From Mycobacterium sp. ST-F2 (GTDB taxonomy: Bacteria > Actinomycetota > Actinomycetes > Mycobacteriales > Mycobacteriaceae): 64,000 nucleotides of DNA. The DNA lies in the NCBI RefSeq assembly GCF_001905655.1, contig NZ_JMHT01000069.1, positions 62,001 through 126,000 on the forward strand. Reading direction: 5' to 3'. Under the pieces are notes generated by a model. It did not search any database, was not told the origin of the DNA, and worked only from the letters and a program-made list of their open reading frames with translations. Below are positions 8,444 through 18,069 of the stretch, in pieces. Each line of letters begins with the position of its first letter. Positions within the stretch are counted from its first letter, which is position 1. The position numbers and the translations under genes are program-made.

Positions 8444-9517
8444 ATGAAAGCGCTGCGCTACTACGCACCCGAGGACGTCCGGCTCGAAGACGTGCCCGAG
8501 CCTGTGTGCGGTCCCGACGAGATCAAGATCCGGGTGCGCAACTGTTCGACCTGCGGCACGGATGTCAAAATCCTGCACAACGGGCACCAGAACCTGACGC
8601 CACCGCGGACCATCGGGCACGAGATCGCCGGCGACATCGTGGAAGTGGGCGCCAATGTGAATGCGACTTATGGGACGGACTGGGCGGACGGCGACCGGGT
8701 ACAGGTGATCGCCGCCGTGCCGTGCGGTGAGTGCCACGAATGTCGCAAGGGCTGGATGGCGGTGTGCCAGAACCAGACATCCATGGGTTACCAGTACGAC
8801 GGCGGCTTCGCCGAGTACATGATCGTGCCCCGCCAGGTGCTGAAAGTCGATGGGCTGAACCGGATTCCGGACAATGTCGGTTACGACGAGGCGTCGGCGG
8901 CGGAACCGTTCGCGTGCGCCATCAATGCCCAGGATCTGCTCGGTATTGAGCCGGGTGACACCGTCGTGGTGTTCGGCGCGGGCCCCATCGGGTGCATGCA
9001 CATCCGGATCGCCCGCGGTGTACACAACTGCGGGCCGGTGTATCTCGTCGACGTCAACGACGCCCGGCTGAAGATGTCCGCCGATGCGGTGCACCCCGAC
9101 GCGGTGATCAACGCGGCGGAGGTCGACGTCGTCGAGAAGGTGATGGAACTGACCGGCGGCCGCGGCGCCGATGTGGTGATCACCGCGACGGCCGCCAACG
9201 TCACGCAGGAGCAGGCCATTTCGATGGCCGCGCGCAACGGTCGTATCTCGTTCTTCGGGGGTCTGCCCAAGACCAACCCGACGATCACCTGCGATTCCAA
9301 CGTGGTGCACTACCGCCAGCTGCATATCCACGGTGCCAACGGATCTGCCCCTGAACACAACAAGCGTGCGCTGCAGTACATCTCGACCGGTCAGGTGCCT
9401 GTGAAGGACCTCATCACGCGCCACATCCCCTTGGGCGACGTGCTCGATGCGTTCTCGATCGTGCAGAACGGCGAGGCCATCAAGGTGACGGTGGAGCCCA
9501 GCGCGGTGCTCGTCTGA
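8444..9517 (+). CDS. Zinc-dependent medium-chain alcohol/polyol dehydrogenase
   Basis: A 357-residue MDR-superfamily dehydrogenase. The catalytic zinc ligands are visible in STCGTD and GHEIAG, and the structural zinc cluster in PCGECHECRKGWMAVC (C-x2-C-x2-C-x7-C). The nucleotide-binding loop is VFGAGPIGCMH. The family includes sorbitol, threonine and mannitol-phosphate-like dehydrogenases. The divergent PTS suggests it oxidises the imported hexitol or its phosphate, but the substrate is inferred from context. The ATG at 8444 was chosen for its GGAAGGAA site 5-13 bases ahead; an upstream GTG/ATG frame to 8393 lacks one. Confidence 0.82.
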   Translation: MKALRYYAPEDVRLEDVPEPVCGPDEIKIRVRNCSTCGTDVKILHNGHQNLTPPRTIGHEIAGDIVEVGANVNATYGTDWADGDRVQVIAAVPCGECHECRKGWMAVCQNQTSMGYQYDGGFAEYMIVPRQVLKVDGLNRIPDNVGYDEASAAEPFACAINAQDLLGIEPGDTVVVFGAGPIGCMHIRIARGVHNCGPVYLVDVNDARLKMSADAVHPDAVINAAEVDVVEKVMELTGGRGADVVITATAANVTQEQAISMAARNGRISFFGGLPKTNPTITCDSNVVHYRQLHIHGANGSAPEHNKRALQYISTGQVPVKDLITRHIPLGDVLDAFSIVQNGEAIKVTVEPSAVLV

Positions 9518-9520
9518 GCC

Positions 9521-9886
9521 TCAGCCGCCGACGGCAGCGATGTAGCCCCCGATTGCCAACGCGCACAGGACTACACACAGCCCCAGCGTGCCGACCGCGA
9601 ACGGCCACGCCGGGCGGCGCTTGACCATGCGGACGACGGTGACGATCGTGCCGGCCAAGGCGACCACCATGGCTGCGATGAAACCCGCGGCCATGGCGTT
9701 GATGCCGGCATCGATGTGGCAGGTGGCCGGCGGGCAGTAGTCGGTGAATGCCATCGCGAACACCCCGAAGGCCAGCGCCACGCCGCCGCCGACGTAGGTG
9801 AGCACCAGCGCACTGATCGAGGCGGCGAGGTCGCCGCCCGAGATCGGGGGCTTGGCCGGCGGTGGTGGTGGATAGCCGTAGGTCAT
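9521..9886 (-). CDS. Small Pro-rich membrane protein of unknown function
   Basis: A 121-residue protein. A short cytoplasmic head MTYGYPPPPPAKPP precedes three hydrophobic segments (about residues 18-45, 60-85 and 97-118). The loop between the first two carries two cysteines (CPPATC) that would be extracytoplasmic and could form a disulphide. I do not recognise a function; it resembles the many Pro-rich-head membrane proteins of mycobacteria. Its stop lies 3 bp past the dehydrogenase stop (convergent), and its start faces nnrD across a long inverted repeat. Confidence 0.65.
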   Translation of the reverse strand: MTYGYPPPPPAKPPISGGDLAASISALVLTYVGGGVALAFGVFAMAFTDYCPPATCHIDAGINAMAAGFIAAMVVALAGTIVTVVRMVKRRPAWPFAVGTLGLCVVLCALAIGGYIAAVGG

Positions 9887-9902
9887 GGCGGGATGGTAGC
9901 CG

Positions 9903-9965
9903 CGCCGAACGTTGGCTTGTGTGCGAACTTCCGTCAATTATTCGCACACAAGCCAACGCTCGGCG
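9903..9965. repeat. 25-bp near-perfect inverted repeat between divergent genes
   Basis: Left arm 9903-9927 and right arm 9941-9965 are complementary over 25 bp with a single mismatch. The inner 18 bp (CGTTGGCTTGTGTGCGAA and its complement) are perfect. The 13-base loop is AT-rich. It lies between the divergent starts at 9886 and 9992, so it could be a regulator site or a mobile palindromic element rather than a terminator. Confidence 0.8.
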
Positions 9966-9991
9966 GACGGATCTGCGTAACCTTCGGAGCT

Positions 9992-11404
9992 ATGCGGCAT
10001 TACTACACCGCCGAGCAGATCCGCGCGGCCGAGGCGCCGCTGTTGGCATCTCTACCCGATGGCGTGTTGATGCGCCGGGCGGCCTACGGGCTGGCGACGG
10101 CGATCGCCACAGAACTCAAGGCCCGCACCGGCGGTGTGAGCGGGCGCAGCGTCTGCGCAGTGGTGGGATCCGGCGACAACGGCGGTGACGCGCTCTGGGC
10201 GGCCACCTTCCTGCGCCGCCGCGGTGCCGGCGCAACCGCCGTGCTCCTCAATCCGGATCGCACGCACACAAAAGCACTCAATGCCTTCCGCAAGGCAGGC
10301 GGAACAATCGTCGAATCAATCCCGCCGTCAACCGATTTGGTCATCGACGGCGTCGTCGGCATCGGCGCCACCGGACCCCTGCGGCCCAATGCGGCCGCCG
10401 TTTTCGACGCCAGCACCGCACCCGTCGTCGCCGTCGACCTCCCCAGTGGCGTCGACGTCCAGACCGGAGCGGCCGACGGCCCGCATGTGCACGCCGCACT
10501 CACCGTCACCTTCGGCGGGCTCAAACCCGTGCACGGGCTGGCCGATTGCGGCCGCGTCGAACTGATCGACATCGGCCTCGACCTGCCCGATCCGGTCTTC
10601 CTCGGATTCGACGCGCACGACGTCCGCGCCCGCTGGCCCGTGCCGCAACCGACCGACGACAAGTACAGCCAGGGCGTCAAGGGCGTGCTCGCCGGGTCGG
10701 CGACCTATCCGGGTGCGGCGATCCTGAGCACCGGCGCCGCCGTCGCCGCGACTTCCGGCATGGTCCGTTACGCCGGCTCTGCGCACGCTGAAGTGGTCTC
10801 GCACTGGCCGGAAGTCGTTGCGGCGTCGGATGCGACGGCTGCGGGGCGCGTCCAGGCGTGGGTGGTCGGCCCGGGACTCGGCACCGACACCGCCGGCGAC
10901 GAGGCGCTGCGCTTCGCGTTGGCCACCGACCTGCCGGTGATCGTCGATGCCGACGCCCTGACCCTGCTGGCCGCCGATCTCGACCTGGTCGCCGACCGCT
11001 CGGCACCCACGGTGCTGACCCCACATGCCGGTGAATTCGCCCGGCTCGCAGGACATCCGCCGGGTTCTGACCGGGTGGCCGCGACGCTTGAACTGGCCGA
11101 CCGTCTGGGTGCCACCGTCCTGCTGAAGGGCAACGTCACCGTCGTCGCCGACGCGAACGGCCCGACGTATCTCAACCCCGCCGGTCAATCCTGGGCTGCC
11201 ACAGCCGGATCCGGTGACGTCCTGTCCGGCATCATCGGCGCTCTGCTGGCGTCAGGCATCGCACCGGGTGAGGCAGCGGCGATGGCCGCGTTCGTCCACG
11301 CTCGCGCCGCCGATCTCGCCGCACATGATCCCGGCCCGCGTCCTGCGCCCACATCGGCGCACCGCATCTTGGCCCATGTCCGGGCCGCCATCGCATCGCT
11401 CTGA
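9992..11404 (+). CDS. nnrD: Bifunctional NAD(P)H-hydrate epimerase / ADP-dependent dehydratase
   Basis: A 470-residue fusion of the two NAD(P)HX repair enzymes. The N-terminal YjeF_N epimerase domain (about 1-205) has VVGSGDNGGDALWAA and VAVDLPSGVDVQTG. The C-terminal carbohydrate-kinase-like dehydratase (about 220-470) has VVGPGLGTD, LTPHAGEFARLAG and TAGSGDVLSGIIGALLA. Together they re-convert damaged hydrated NADH/NADPH. The ATG at 9992 was chosen over a longer frame because it begins the family N-terminus (MRHYYTAEQIRAAE) and keeps the upstream palindrome non-coding. The gene corresponds to M. tuberculosis Rv3433c and stands 18 bp ahead of gadB. Confidence 0.9.
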   Translation: MRHYYTAEQIRAAEAPLLASLPDGVLMRRAAYGLATAIATELKARTGGVSGRSVCAVVGSGDNGGDALWAATFLRRRGAGATAVLLNPDRTHTKALNAFRKAGGTIVESIPPSTDLVIDGVVGIGATGPLRPNAAAVFDASTAPVVAVDLPSGVDVQTGAADGPHVHAALTVTFGGLKPVHGLADCGRVELIDIGLDLPDPVFLGFDAHDVRARWPVPQPTDDKYSQGVKGVLAGSATYPGAAILSTGAAVAATSGMVRYAGSAHAEVVSHWPEVVAASDATAAGRVQAWVVGPGLGTDTAGDEALRFALATDLPVIVDADALTLLAADLDLVADRSAPTVLTPHAGEFARLAGHPPGSDRVAATLELADRLGATVLLKGNVTVVADANGPTYLNPAGQSWAATAGSGDVLSGIIGALLASGIAPGEAAAMAAFVHARAADLAAHDPGPRPAPTSAHRILAHVRAAIASL

Positions 11405-11422
11405 CCACAAGGGGGAATCAGT

Positions 11423-12802
11423 ATGTCGCGCAAGCACGTTCATGGACCGACGATGAGTCCGGCGTACACGGGGCGGTTGTCCACCGCGCCCATCCCGTCG
11501 CTGCGGCTGCCCGACGATCCGCTGGACCCGCAGGCCGCGTACCGCTTCATCCACGACGAGCTCATGCTCGACGGTAGCTCCCGGCTCAACCTCGCGACGT
11601 TCGTCACCACGTGGATGGACCCCGAGGCCGAGAAGCTCATGGCCGAGACGTTCGACAAGAACATGATCGACAAGGACGAGTACCCGGCGACCGCGGCCAT
11701 CGAGTCCCGCTGCGTGTCCATGGTGGCCGACCTGTTCCACGCCGAGAACTTGCGCGACGACGATCCGGCGTCAGCGTGTGGCGTGTCGACCATCGGATCG
11801 AGCGAGGCCGTGATGCTGGCCGGTCTGGCCCTCAAATGGCGATGGCGGCAGAAGGTCGGCGACTGGAAGGGACGCACGCCCAACCTCGTCATGGGTTCCA
11901 ACGTCCAGGTGGTGTGGGAGAAGTTCTGCCGCTACTTCGACGTCGAGCCGCGGTACCTGCCGATGGCCGAGGACCGCTACGTCATCACCCCCGAACAGGT
12001 GCTCGACAACGTCGACGAGGACACCATCGGCGTGGTGGGCATCCTCGGCACCACCTTCACCGGTGAGCTGGAACCCATCGCCGAGATCTGCGCGGCGCTG
12101 GATCAGCTCGCGCACGACAAGGGTCTGGACATCCCCGTCCACGTCGACGCCGCCAGCGGCGGCTTCGTGGTGCCGTTCCTGCACCCCGACCTGGAGTGGG
12201 ACTTCCGGCTGCCGCGGGTGGTGTCCATCAACGTCAGCGGCCACAAGTACGGGCTGACGTACCCCGGCATCGGCTTCGTGGTCTGGCGTAGCGGGGAGCA
12301 CCTGCCCGAGGACCTGGTGTTCCGGGTCAACTACCTGGGCGGCGACATGCCGACCTTCACGCTGAACTTCTCCCGGCCCGGCAACCAGGTGGTCGGCCAG
12401 TACTACAACTTCTTGCGCCTCGGCCGGGCCGGCTACACCCAGATCATGCACTGCCTGTCGGACACCGCCCGCTGGATCGGTGACGAGCTGCGCAAGAGCG
12501 AGCACTTCGAGGTCATCACCGATGGTTCGGCCATCCCGGTGATCGCGTGCCGGCTCAGCGGCAAGCGGCCCTACACCGAGTTCGACGTATCGCACGCGCT
12601 GCGCGCCTACGGCTGGCAGGTGCCGGCCTACACCATGCCCGAAGGCGCGACGGACATCGCGGTGCTGCGTGTGGTGGTGCGGGAGGGATTCTCGGCCGAC
12701 CTGGCCCGCGCCCTGCGGGACGACCTGATCACGGTGCTGAACAGCCTGGACGAGCTCAAGCCGAAGGGGCAGTTCGACGACGTGCAGCCGTTCGCTCACT
12801 GA
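11423..12802 (+). CDS. gadB: Glutamate decarboxylase
   Basis: A 459-residue PLP-dependent group II decarboxylase that converts L-glutamate to GABA and CO2, consuming a proton. The PLP-binding lysine is Lys275 in VSGHKYG, and the HVDAASGGF motif (His240, Asp242) stacks on and holds the cofactor. The N-terminal HDELMLDGSSRLNLATFV is also typical. The length is normal for bacterial GadB (about 460). A GGGGGA site precedes the ATG. No GABA antiporter gene is visible nearby, so an acid-resistance role is not shown by context. Confidence 0.92.
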   Translation: MSRKHVHGPTMSPAYTGRLSTAPIPSLRLPDDPLDPQAAYRFIHDELMLDGSSRLNLATFVTTWMDPEAEKLMAETFDKNMIDKDEYPATAAIESRCVSMVADLFHAENLRDDDPASACGVSTIGSSEAVMLAGLALKWRWRQKVGDWKGRTPNLVMGSNVQVVWEKFCRYFDVEPRYLPMAEDRYVITPEQVLDNVDEDTIGVVGILGTTFTGELEPIAEICAALDQLAHDKGLDIPVHVDAASGGFVVPFLHPDLEWDFRLPRVVSINVSGHKYGLTYPGIGFVVWRSGEHLPEDLVFRVNYLGGDMPTFTLNFSRPGNQVVGQYYNFLRLGRAGYTQIMHCLSDTARWIGDELRKSEHFEVITDGSAIPVIACRLSGKRPYTEFDVSHALRAYGWQVPAYTMPEGATDIAVLRVVVREGFSADLARALRDDLITVLNSLDELKPKGQFDDVQPFAH

Positions 12803-12847
12803 CGTCAGGGGGCGCTTCGGCGGGCGTCTGGGAGAATCGGAGGCGAT

Positions 12848-13993
12848 ATGAGTTCGCCGGACCTCCAACCTGCTGCCCAGGCCGTCATCGACCTGGGCGC
12901 AATTGCGCACAATGTGCGGCTTCTGCGGGAACGTGCGGGCAGCGCCGCGGTCATGGCGGTGGTCAAGGCCGACGGCTACGGGCACGGTGCGGAGCAGGTG
13001 GCACGGGCCGCCCTCGCGGCCGGAGCGACCGAATTGGGCGTCACGAACATCGCGGAGGCGCTGACGCTGCGACGTGCCGGCATCACGGCGCCGGTGCTGT
13101 CCTGGCTGAACCTGCCCGGCACCGACTTCGCCCCGGCGTTGGCCGCCGACGTGCAGGTGGCGGTGTCGTCGGTGCGCCAGCTCGACGACGTGCTCGACGC
13201 GGTGCACCGTAGCGGCGCGCCCGCCACCGTCACCGTGAAGATCGACACCGGCCTCAGCCGCAACGGCGTCAGCCCCGCCGAGTACCCGGCGCTGCTTGAC
13301 GCGCTCGCCCGGGCCGCCGCCGACGGCGCGATGCGCACTCGCGGCATCATGAGCCACCTCGCGTGCGGTGACGATCCGCAGCACCCGATGAACGACACCC
13401 AGGCCGCACGTCTCACCGCGGCCCGGGAACAGGCACGGACAGCGGGCGTGCGGTTCGAGGTGGCTCACCTGGCGAACTCACCCGCCACCCTGACCCGGCC
13501 CGACCTGCACTTCGATATCGTCCGGCCGGGCATCGCGGTATACGGGCAGACACCGATCCCGGAGTTGGGGGATTTCGACTTGCAGCCTGTCATGACGCTC
13601 AAATGTCCTGTCGGCGCGGTGCGTTCGATCAAGGCCGGCGACGGGGTCTCCTACGGGCACACGTGGATCGCCGACCACGACACGACTGTCGGGCTGATCC
13701 CGCTGGGTTACGCCGATGGGGTGTTCCGGGGGCTGAGTGGTCGCATCGACGTCAGCATCAACGGTGTCCGGTTCCGCAACATCGGGCGAATCTGTATGGA
13801 CCAGTTCGTCATTGATCTCGGCCCCGACGGTGCCGGCGTTCAGGTGGGTGACGAGGCCGTGCTGTTCGGCTCGGGTGCGTCGGGTGAGCCGACGGCGCAG
13901 GACTGGGCTGAACTGTTGGGCACCATCAACTACGAGGTCGTCACCAGTCCACGGGGCAGGATCGCCCGGACCTATCGCGAGTCGACAGGCTGA
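12848..13993 (+). CDS. alr: Alanine racemase
   Basis: A 381-residue fold-type III PLP enzyme that interconverts L- and D-alanine for peptidoglycan synthesis; it is the target of D-cycloserine. The PLP lysine is Lys40 in [10 protein letters not shown] and the catalytic tyrosine is Tyr269 in GVSYGHTW. The C-terminal β-barrel has the usual [13 protein letters not shown] stretch. A GGAGG-like site (GGAGGCGAT) precedes the ATG. It sits 5 bp ahead of the hydrolase gene and is conserved upstream of tsaE in mycobacteria. Confidence 0.93.
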   Translation: MSSPDLQPAAQAVIDLGAIAHNVRLLRERAGSAAVMAVVKADGYGHGAEQVARAALAAGATELGVTNIAEALTLRRAGITAPVLSWLNLPGTDFAPALAADVQVAVSSVRQLDDVLDAVHRSGAPATVTVKIDTGLSRNGVSPAEYPALLDALARAAADGAMRTRGIMSHLACGDDPQHPMNDTQAARLTAAREQARTAGVRFEVAHLANSPATLTRPDLHFDIVRPGIAVYGQTPIPELGDFDLQPVMTLKCPVGAVRSIKAGDGVSYGHTWIADHDTTVGLIPLGYADGVFRGLSGRIDVSINGVRFRNIGRICMDQFVIDLGPDGAGVQVGDEAVLFGSGASGEPTAQDWAELLGTINYEVVTSPRGRIARTYRESTG

Positions 13994-13998
13994 CGCCC

Positions 13999-15090
13999 AT
14001 GAGCGACAACAAGAATGCCCGGTGGTTGGCGGGCATGGCCGGTCTCACTGCCGTGGGGTCGGTGGCCGGGATCAGTGTGGCCCGCTCGCTGCGCCGGCGC
14101 AGTGGTGAAGACCCTTATGCCGGTGAGGATTTCACCACGCTCGATGCCGACCGCGGTTGCGTCGTGACGGCCTCCGACGGTGTGCCGCTGGCGGTGCGCG
14201 AGGTCGGCCCGAAAGACGCCCGGTTGACGGTGCTCTTCGCGCATGGATTCTGTAACAGCATGGGCTCCTTCCATTTTCAGCGGGCCCGGCTGGCCGAGCG
14301 GTGGGGCGATCAGGTCCGCATGGTGTTCTACGACCAGCGCGGGCACGGCCGGTCGTCGGCCGGACCCATCGACTCGTACACCGTCCCGCAGTTGGGGCAG
14401 GACCTCGAATCGGTGATGCGGGTGATGGCTCCGCGGGGTCCCGTGGTGCTGGTCGGTCATTCGATGGGCGGCATGACGGTGCTGTCGCACGCTCGGCAGT
14501 TCCCGCGGAACTACCCGGCGCGGGTGTGCGGGGTGGCGCTCATTGCCTCTGCAGCGCAAGGGGTTACGCGATCCCCGCTGGGGGAGGCGCTGCAGAATCC
14601 GGTGCTCGAGGCGGCGAAAGTCGCGGTGCGGTTCGCTCCCGGAGCGGTGACCGCGGGCCGGGGTGCGGCCAAGGCCGTCATCGGCCCGGTGCTCAAGGCT
14701 GCGTCGTTCGGGGATTCCGCCGTCAGCCCGTCGGTGGCGCGGTACGTCGAGAAGATGATGCACGACACCTCGATGCGGACCACCGTGGAGTTCCTACACG
14801 CACTTGAAACTCATGACGAAGCGGGCGCACTGCCGGTGCTGCAGAACGTGCCCACGCTGATCGCGTGCGGCGACCAGGATCTGCTGACCCCACTGGCCAA
14901 GTCCGAGGCGATGACCCGGCAGCTGCCGAAGTCCGAACTGGTGATCGTCGAAGGGGCCGGGCACATGGTGCACATGGAGCAACCTGAACTGATCAACGAG
15001 GCGCTGGAGCGCTTCGTCGAACACGCCACCCCGTCTCGCCTGGTGGCGCTGACCCGGCACCTGCGTGGAAAGGCCAAGCGCAATGGCTGA
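13999..15090 (+). CDS. α/β-hydrolase fold protein, membrane-anchored
   Basis: A 363-residue α/β hydrolase. It has an N-terminal hydrophobic anchor (about residues 8-28), the oxyanion-loop HGFCNS, YDQRGHGRS, the nucleophile elbow VGHSMGGM (the catalytic Ser follows GH), and a late GAGHMVHMEQPE that supplies the catalytic His. The substrate cannot be inferred. It lies between alr and tsaE and overlaps tsaE by 8 bp, so it belongs to that operon. Confidence 0.83.
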   Translation: MSDNKNARWLAGMAGLTAVGSVAGISVARSLRRRSGEDPYAGEDFTTLDADRGCVVTASDGVPLAVREVGPKDARLTVLFAHGFCNSMGSFHFQRARLAERWGDQVRMVFYDQRGHGRSSAGPIDSYTVPQLGQDLESVMRVMAPRGPVVLVGHSMGGMTVLSHARQFPRNYPARVCGVALIASAAQGVTRSPLGEALQNPVLEAAKVAVRFAPGAVTAGRGAAKAVIGPVLKAASFGDSAVSPSVARYVEKMMHDTSMRTTVEFLHALETHDEAGALPVLQNVPTLIACGDQDLLTPLAKSEAMTRQLPKSELVIVEGAGHMVHMEQPELINEALERFVEHATPSRLVALTRHLRGKAKRNG

Positions 15091-15544
15091 TTCGTACGGC
15101 ACGGAGCATCTGCCCACCGAGGCCGACACCATGGCTCTGGGCGCACGGTTCGGCGCCGAGCTGAAGGTCGGCGACGTCGTGGTCCTCACCGGCCCGCTGG
15201 GCGCCGGAAAAACCATGCTGGCAAAGGGAATTGCGCAGGGCATGGACGTCGACGGGGCGGTGACGTCGCCGTCGTACGTGCTGGCCCGCGTGCACCCCGC
15301 CCGCCGCGCCGGACGCCCCGCCATGGTGCACGTCGATATGTACCGGCTGCTCGACACGGGCAGCACCGACCTGCTCGGTGAACTCGACTCGCTGGATCTC
15401 GACACCGACCTCGACGACGCCGTCGTGGTCGTCGAATGGGGCGAAGGCCTGGCCGAGCGCTTGTCGGCCAGCCACCTGGACATCCGGTTGGAGCGCGCCG
15501 ACGACGACACCCGTACCGCTGTCTGGCATTGGAGCCGTGGATGA
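15083..15544 (+). CDS. tsaE: tRNA t6A biosynthesis ATPase TsaE
   Basis: A 153-residue P-loop ATPase of the TsaBDE complex, needed to make N6-threonylcarbamoyladenosine at position 37 of ANN-decoding tRNAs. The Walker A motif GPLGAGKT is at residues 37-44, followed by the family's VTSPSYVLARVH and HVDMYRL stretches. The ATG at 15083 was chosen over a GTG at 15065 because it overlaps the hydrolase stop and gives the usual length. It ends in an ATGA overlap with tsaB. Confidence 0.92.
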   Translation: MADSYGTEHLPTEADTMALGARFGAELKVGDVVVLTGPLGAGKTMLAKGIAQGMDVDGAVTSPSYVLARVHPARRAGRPAMVHVDMYRLLDTGSTDLLGELDSLDLDTDLDDAVVVVEWGEGLAERLSASHLDIRLERADDDTRTAVWHWSRG

Positions 15545-16164
15545 TTCTCGCCATCGATACCGCCACGCCGGCCGTCACCGCCGGTGTGGCCCGGCGCGCC
15601 GCCACCGGCGTCGAGGTGCTGGCGGAGCGGATCACTGTCGACGCCCGCGCCCACGCCGAGCAGCTGACACCCAATGTGGTTGGCGCCGTTGCCGATGCCG
15701 GTCTCACGTTCGCCGATCTGACCGCCGTGGTCGTCGGTTGCGGGCCGGGCCCGTTCACCGGCCTGCGCGTCGGCATGGCCACCGCGGCCGCCTACGGACA
15801 TGCGCTCGACATCCCGGTATACGGGGTGTCCAGCCTGGACGCGATCGCCCCCGAAACACCGGGGGAGTTGTTGGTGGTCACCGATGCCCGTCGCCGCGAG
15901 GTGTACTGGGCGCGGTACGACGACGGTGTGCGGGTCGCCGGGCCGGCCGTCAGTGCCGCGGCCGATGTCGAGCCGGGCTCCGGTTCGGTTGCCGGTCCAG
16001 CCGCACAGGCCGCGCTGTTCCCGCTGCCCTCGCTGGGCGTCGAATACCCGACGGTGTCCGGACTGGTGACGGCCGCCGACTGGGACCAGCCGCCCGCCGC
16101 GCTGGTGCCCTTGTACCTGCGCCGCCCCGACGCGAAAACCCTTGCCGAGCGGGGTCTTGCGTGA
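15541..16164 (+). CDS. tsaB: tRNA t6A biosynthesis protein TsaB
   Basis: A 207-residue ASKHA-fold protein that opens with [15 protein letters not shown] and has the TsaB motif [14 protein letters not shown] (about residues 67-80). TsaB is the inactive TsaD homologue that scaffolds TsaD and TsaE. It overlaps tsaE (ATGA) and rimI (GTGA), so the t6A genes are translated as a coupled set. The length is slightly below that of E. coli TsaB (231). Confidence 0.92.
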   Translation: MILAIDTATPAVTAGVARRAATGVEVLAERITVDARAHAEQLTPNVVGAVADAGLTFADLTAVVVGCGPGPFTGLRVGMATAAAYGHALDIPVYGVSSLDAIAPETPGELLVVTDARRREVYWARYDDGVRVAGPAVSAAADVEPGSGSVAGPAAQAALFPLPSLGVEYPTVSGLVTAADWDQPPAALVPLYLRRPDAKTLAERGLA

Positions 16165-16613
16165 CCATCGAGTACGGACAGCTTGCCGTCGGCGACGCCG
16201 ACCGGTGCGGCGAACTGGAAGCCATCCTGTTTCCGGGCGACGACCCCTGGCCGGCGGTGGCCTTCATCCGCGAGCTCGACTCGGACCACAACCACTATGT
16301 CGCGGCGCGGGACGGCCGCCTGCTGGTCGGGTACGCCGGCATCAGTCGGCTGGGCCGAAAACCCCCGTTCGAGTGCGAGATCCACACCATCGGTGTCGAT
16401 CCGGCGTATCAGGGGCAGGGTATCGGCCGGGAGCTTCTGGACCGGCTGTTGACCATCGCCGACGGTGGCACCGTGTTCCTGGAGGTCCGCACCGACAACG
16501 AGCCGGCGATCGGGCTGTACGAAAGCGTCGGGTTCGTGAAAATGGGTGTGCGCAAACGGTATTACCGGATCAGTGGCGCGGACGCCTACACGATGCGCAG
16601 GGAGGCGTCATGA
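16161..16613 (+). CDS. rimI: Ribosomal-protein-S18-alanine N-acetyltransferase-like GNAT
   Basis: A 150-residue GNAT acetyltransferase. The acetyl-CoA-binding motif A is [21 protein letters not shown] (R/Q-x-x-G-x-G/A), and motif B is [18 protein letters not shown]. RimI acetylates the N-terminal alanine of ribosomal protein S18 in E. coli; mycobacterial RimI is reported to be broader in specificity. The GTG at 16161 overlaps the tsaB stop (GTGA). In many actinobacteria rimI lies between tsaB and tsaD, as here. Confidence 0.9.
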   Translation: MTIEYGQLAVGDADRCGELEAILFPGDDPWPAVAFIRELDSDHNHYVAARDGRLLVGYAGISRLGRKPPFECEIHTIGVDPAYQGQGIGRELLDRLLTIADGGTVFLEVRTDNEPAIGLYESVGFVKMGVRKRYYRISGADAYTMRREAS

Positions 16614-17635
16614 CCACAATCTTGGCTATCGAAAGTTCCTGTGACGAAACAGGTGTCGGTATCTGCGAACTCGCGGACGACGGGACTGTGACGCTCCTGG
16701 CCGACGAGGTCGCCTCCAGTGTCGACGAACACACCCGGTACGGCGGAGTGGTGCCAGAGATCGCCTCGCGCGCGCACCTGGAATCGTTGGGGCCCACCAT
16801 GCGCCGGGCCCTGGCGACTGCAGGCATCGACCGGCCCGACGTCGTCGCCGCAACCATCGGGCCGGGCCTCGCCGGGGCATTGCTGGTGGGTGTGGCTGCG
16901 GCCAAGGCCTATTCGGCGGCGTGGGGCGTGCCGTTCTACGGCGTCAATCACCTCGGCGGACACCTGGCCGCCGATGTGTACGACCACGGGCCGTTGCCCG
17001 AGAGCGTCGGCCTGCTGGTGTCCGGCGGGCACACCCACCTGCTGCACGTCCGGTCGCTGGGTGAGCCCATCGAGGAACTCGGCAGCACCGTCGACGACGC
17101 GGCCGGTGAGGCGTACGACAAGGTCGCCCGCCTGCTCGGGCTCGGCTACCCCGGTGGCCGGGTGCTCGACGAGCTGGCCCGTACGGGCGACCGGGACGCC
17201 ATCGTCTTCCCGCGCGGCATGACCGGGCCGCGAGATGACCCGTACGCCTTCAGTTTCTCGGGCCTCAAGACCGCGGTCGCCCGCCACATGGAGAAACATC
17301 CAGATGCCTCGCACGCCGATGTGGCGGCCGGTTTCCAGGAGGCCGTCGCGGATGTGTTGACCCGCAAAGCCGTTCGGGCCGCCACCGACCTCGGGGTGTC
17401 GACGCTGCTGATCGCCGGGGGAGTGGCCGCCAATTCGCGGCTGCGTGAGCTGGCCGAAGAGCGTTGTGCCGAGGCGGGTTTGACGCTTCGCGTGCCGCGG
17501 CCGCGGCTGTGCACCGACAACGGCGCCATGATCGCCTCGTTTGCCGCGCACCTCATCGCGGCGGGAGCCACACCGTCGCCGCTCGATGTGCCGAGTGATC
17601 CGGGGCTGCCGGTGGTGAAGGGCCAGATCGCGTGA
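16610..17635 (+). CDS. tsaD: tRNA N6-adenosine threonylcarbamoyltransferase TsaD
   Basis: A 341-residue catalytic subunit that transfers the threonylcarbamoyl group from TC-AMP onto A37 of tRNA. The N-terminal [13 protein letters not shown] signature, the metal-binding histidines His114 and His118 (NHLGGHLAA), and the [10 protein letters not shown] and [10 protein letters not shown] motifs are all present. The ATG at 16610 overlaps the rimI stop. It ends in a GTGA overlap with an NTF2-like gene, which marks the left edge of the first accessory block. Confidence 0.94.
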   Translation: MTTILAIESSCDETGVGICELADDGTVTLLADEVASSVDEHTRYGGVVPEIASRAHLESLGPTMRRALATAGIDRPDVVAATIGPGLAGALLVGVAAAKAYSAAWGVPFYGVNHLGGHLAADVYDHGPLPESVGLLVSGGHTHLLHVRSLGEPIEELGSTVDDAAGEAYDKVARLLGLGYPGGRVLDELARTGDRDAIVFPRGMTGPRDDPYAFSFSGLKTAVARHMEKHPDASHADVAAGFQEAVADVLTRKAVRAATDLGVSTLLIAGGVAANSRLRELAEERCAEAGLTLRVPRPRLCTDNGAMIASFAAHLIAAGATPSPLDVPSDPGLPVVKGQIA

Positions 17636-18069
17636 GTCTTCAGGCCGCCGCGGACAAACTGGAGATCACCGAGCTGCTGTACCGGTACGCCGAACTGATC
17701 GACGCCGGCGACTTCGACGGCGTGGGAAACCTGTTGGGGCGCGGCAACTTCATGGGGGTGGCCGGCGCCGAGGCCATCGCGGCACTGTTCGCCAGGTCCA
17801 CCCGCCGTTTCCCTGATCACGGGAACACCCCGCGCACCCGGCATCTGGTGCTCAACCCGATCGTCGAGCTCGACGGCGACACTGCCCGCGCGCGGTCGAC
17901 GTTCTGCGTGGTGCAGCAGACCGATACGGTGCCGCTGCAACCCATCGTGGTGGGCCGCTACGCGGATCAGTTCGCGCGCGACGAGACCGGCTGGCACTTC
18001 ACCGAACGTGTCGCCGATGTACAGATGGTCGGCGACGTGTCCGACCACCTGTACATCGCTCTGCAATGA
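17632..18069 (+). CDS. SnoaL/NTF2-like small protein
   Basis: A 145-residue protein with the SnoaL-like opening ([20 protein letters not shown]) and a cone-shaped α+β fold expected from the [20 protein letters not shown] region. The family includes ketosteroid isomerases, scytalone dehydratases and polyketide cyclases, and many members have no known substrate. The GTG start overlaps the tsaD stop, and the stop overlaps the next start (ATGA), so it is read through from the t6A operon. No catalytic assignment is possible from sequence alone. Confidence 0.75.
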   Translation: MSLQAAADKLEITELLYRYAELIDAGDFDGVGNLLGRGNFMGVAGAEAIAALFARSTRRFPDHGNTPRTRHLVLNPIVELDGDTARARSTFCVVQQTDTVPLQPIVVGRYADQFARDETGWHFTERVADVQMVGDVSDHLYIALQ

